DNA of 64,000 nt from Lepisosteus oculatus (lineage: Eukaryota > Chordata > Actinopteri > Semionotiformes > Lepisosteidae), in contig NC_090698.1 of NCBI RefSeq assembly GCF_040954835.1, forward strand, positions 52,586,284 through 52,650,283. Reading direction: 5' to 3'. A program made the position numbers and the translations under genes. Shown here piece after piece: positions 62,891 through 64,000 of the stretch; the stretch's first letter is position 1, and each line of letters opens with the position of its first letter. The notes under the pieces were generated by a model, which saw only the letters and a list, made by a program, of their open reading frames with translations, was not told the DNA's origin and searched no databases.

Positions 62891-64000
62891 AATATACTTT
62901 TATCTATTTAACAATGTATGCATATGGAGCTCTCAACCATTTCTACTGTTTGTAAATAAAATATTTAAGAATCATACAAAAAGCATGCTAAATTAAAAAT
63001 ATATTTTCAATTGTATGAAACGGAAAATAAACTACTCTCTCAAAATCCAGCAAAGGTACTTAAATTTTAAAGTGAACTGATGTACTGACCACCCAAGAGA
63101 TCGAAACAAAAATCTAGTGGCTGGATATTTATTTCTACCCATTTATTTGAAAAAGATTTTCTGGAACCAAAGAGTGAGCAATATTTTGCGGTATGAATAT
63201 TAATTTTAACATATTTATATTTTCCAAGTATTTCAAACTCTTTCGGATACTTATGGTGAAAGTGGAATTTGGTTTTCAATTATTCTAAATGGAAATCAAG
63301 GTCTATTCCATTCGCTAACTAGCAGCTGCACATGCTATCAGATGAGTTCTGAAAACATAAGAAAACTTTCACAAGCAAATCTTGCACATCAGCTGGTTAT
63401 CATCAGAGGATAAAATCTACCCAACTGAGAATAAAAATACAGAAACTCATGATAGTAACATTGTGTGAACTGCATAATTGTAACCAAAGATTAATGGCAA
63501 AGGAAGAATCTCTTCAGTCGCTCAATCAGTAAGAGTACTCAATCTGACAACAGGTTCATTTCTATGATCCGATGGCTCACTATCTGACTGATTGCGACTG
63601 TGACTAGATAAGGTGTTACACAATTGGCCCAGTGCCTCCAGTGGGTAAGTTTGGGACCAGTTAGCCAAAGCTCTCTCTGGTCCCACTATAATAACTCTTT
63701 GGTTCTTGCAATGACGTCAGTGAAGGACATATCTCCTCTATAACTGGTACTGTATCTGGTACTAAACATCCTTTATGTCACTGCGGACCATGAAGTATGT
63801 CAAAAAGGAATCTATGGGGTGGAGAAGCCTGTCTACACTTTCTTATTCTCCCTTTGTTGTTGCTGTCAACAGTGAAGACAAAACGAGCAATTCCAAACTG
63901 CAAGTTATACAACGAGAATGGCAATTCATAATAAAAAAAAGAAAAAGGATGAATGGCACAGAAATGATGGACTGCTCACCAATATATTAACTACACAGCT
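62891..64000. other. Right-edge non-coding stretch
   Basis: No SRFBP1 first exon recognised. A TGACGTCA word at 63712-63719 and a loose inverted pair near 63514-63600 are noted without a function. Confidence 0.4.

Noticed and set aside
63514-63600. Loose inverted pair CAGTCGCTCAATCAGT / ACTGATTGCGACTG
   Set aside because: Imperfect, far apart and without transposon ends; could be chance.
63712-63719. TGACGTCA element near the right edge
   Set aside because: A single CRE word without convincing TATA, CCAAT or exon nearby; not enough to call a promoter.

Overview
This is a stretch of vertebrate nuclear DNA, almost certainly from a ray-finned fish. The evidence is AT-rich sequence with small exons split by canonical GT-AG introns, DANA/HE1-type V-SINEs, CR1/L2-like LINE 3' ends and several Tc1-like transposons. 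The species cannot be read from the sequence; a non-teleost ray-finned fish is possible but unproven.

Three protein-coding genes are supported, in the order and orientation I recall for human 5q23. ZNF474 (minus strand, coding exons 15566-20348, probable non-coding first exon ending at 22249) lies head-to-head with LOX (plus strand, coding 28285-38132, 3' UTR to about 40.1 kb). LOX lies tail-to-tail with SRFBP1 (minus strand, five coding exons between 40734 and 54273; the first coding exon was not found and is probably past the right edge). LOX is complete: seven coding exons sum to 1332 nt (443 residues), with signal peptide, propeptide, propeptide cleavage site, copper-binding histidines and both cofactor residues. 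ZNF474 encodes three tandem pairs of C2HC zinc fingers; my recollection of the human protein is two pairs. SRFBP1 encodes a nuclear BUD22-family protein. All intron phases used here agree.

Left flank (1-15.5 kb): no confident gene. It holds two V-SINEs, an apparently intact Tc1/Sleeping Beauty-like transposon (6138-7767) with a 339-residue transposase, a CR1-like LINE fragment, two short perfect hairpins and a Ty3/gypsy integrase remnant. A CpG-richer patch near 4 kb with a good minus-strand splice donor could be the first exon of the next gene to the left.

Between ZNF474 and LOX (22.4-28 kb): an X-box-like RFX motif at the ZNF474 promoter, LINE fragments, a Tc1 derivative fused to its own right end, a V-SINE, and a palindrome built on a mutated hammerhead-ribozyme-like core of the kind known in Penelope-like retroelements. 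A second copy of that motif lies near 62.85 kb.

Inside and right of LOX: a likely solo LTR in LOX intron 6 (35974-36664), a perfect 16-bp hairpin in the LOX 3' UTR, three decayed Tc1-like elements (43.7, 56.7 and 60.6 kb), and a well-delimited 863-bp solo LTR (58084-58946) with an exact 5-bp target duplication and a compact CRE/CCAAT/TATA promoter. Two short protein-like open frames in the big SRFBP1 intron remain unidentified. I see no sign of a wholly new gene system; the interest lies in the mobile-element structures, the de novo hairpins and the ZNF474 details.
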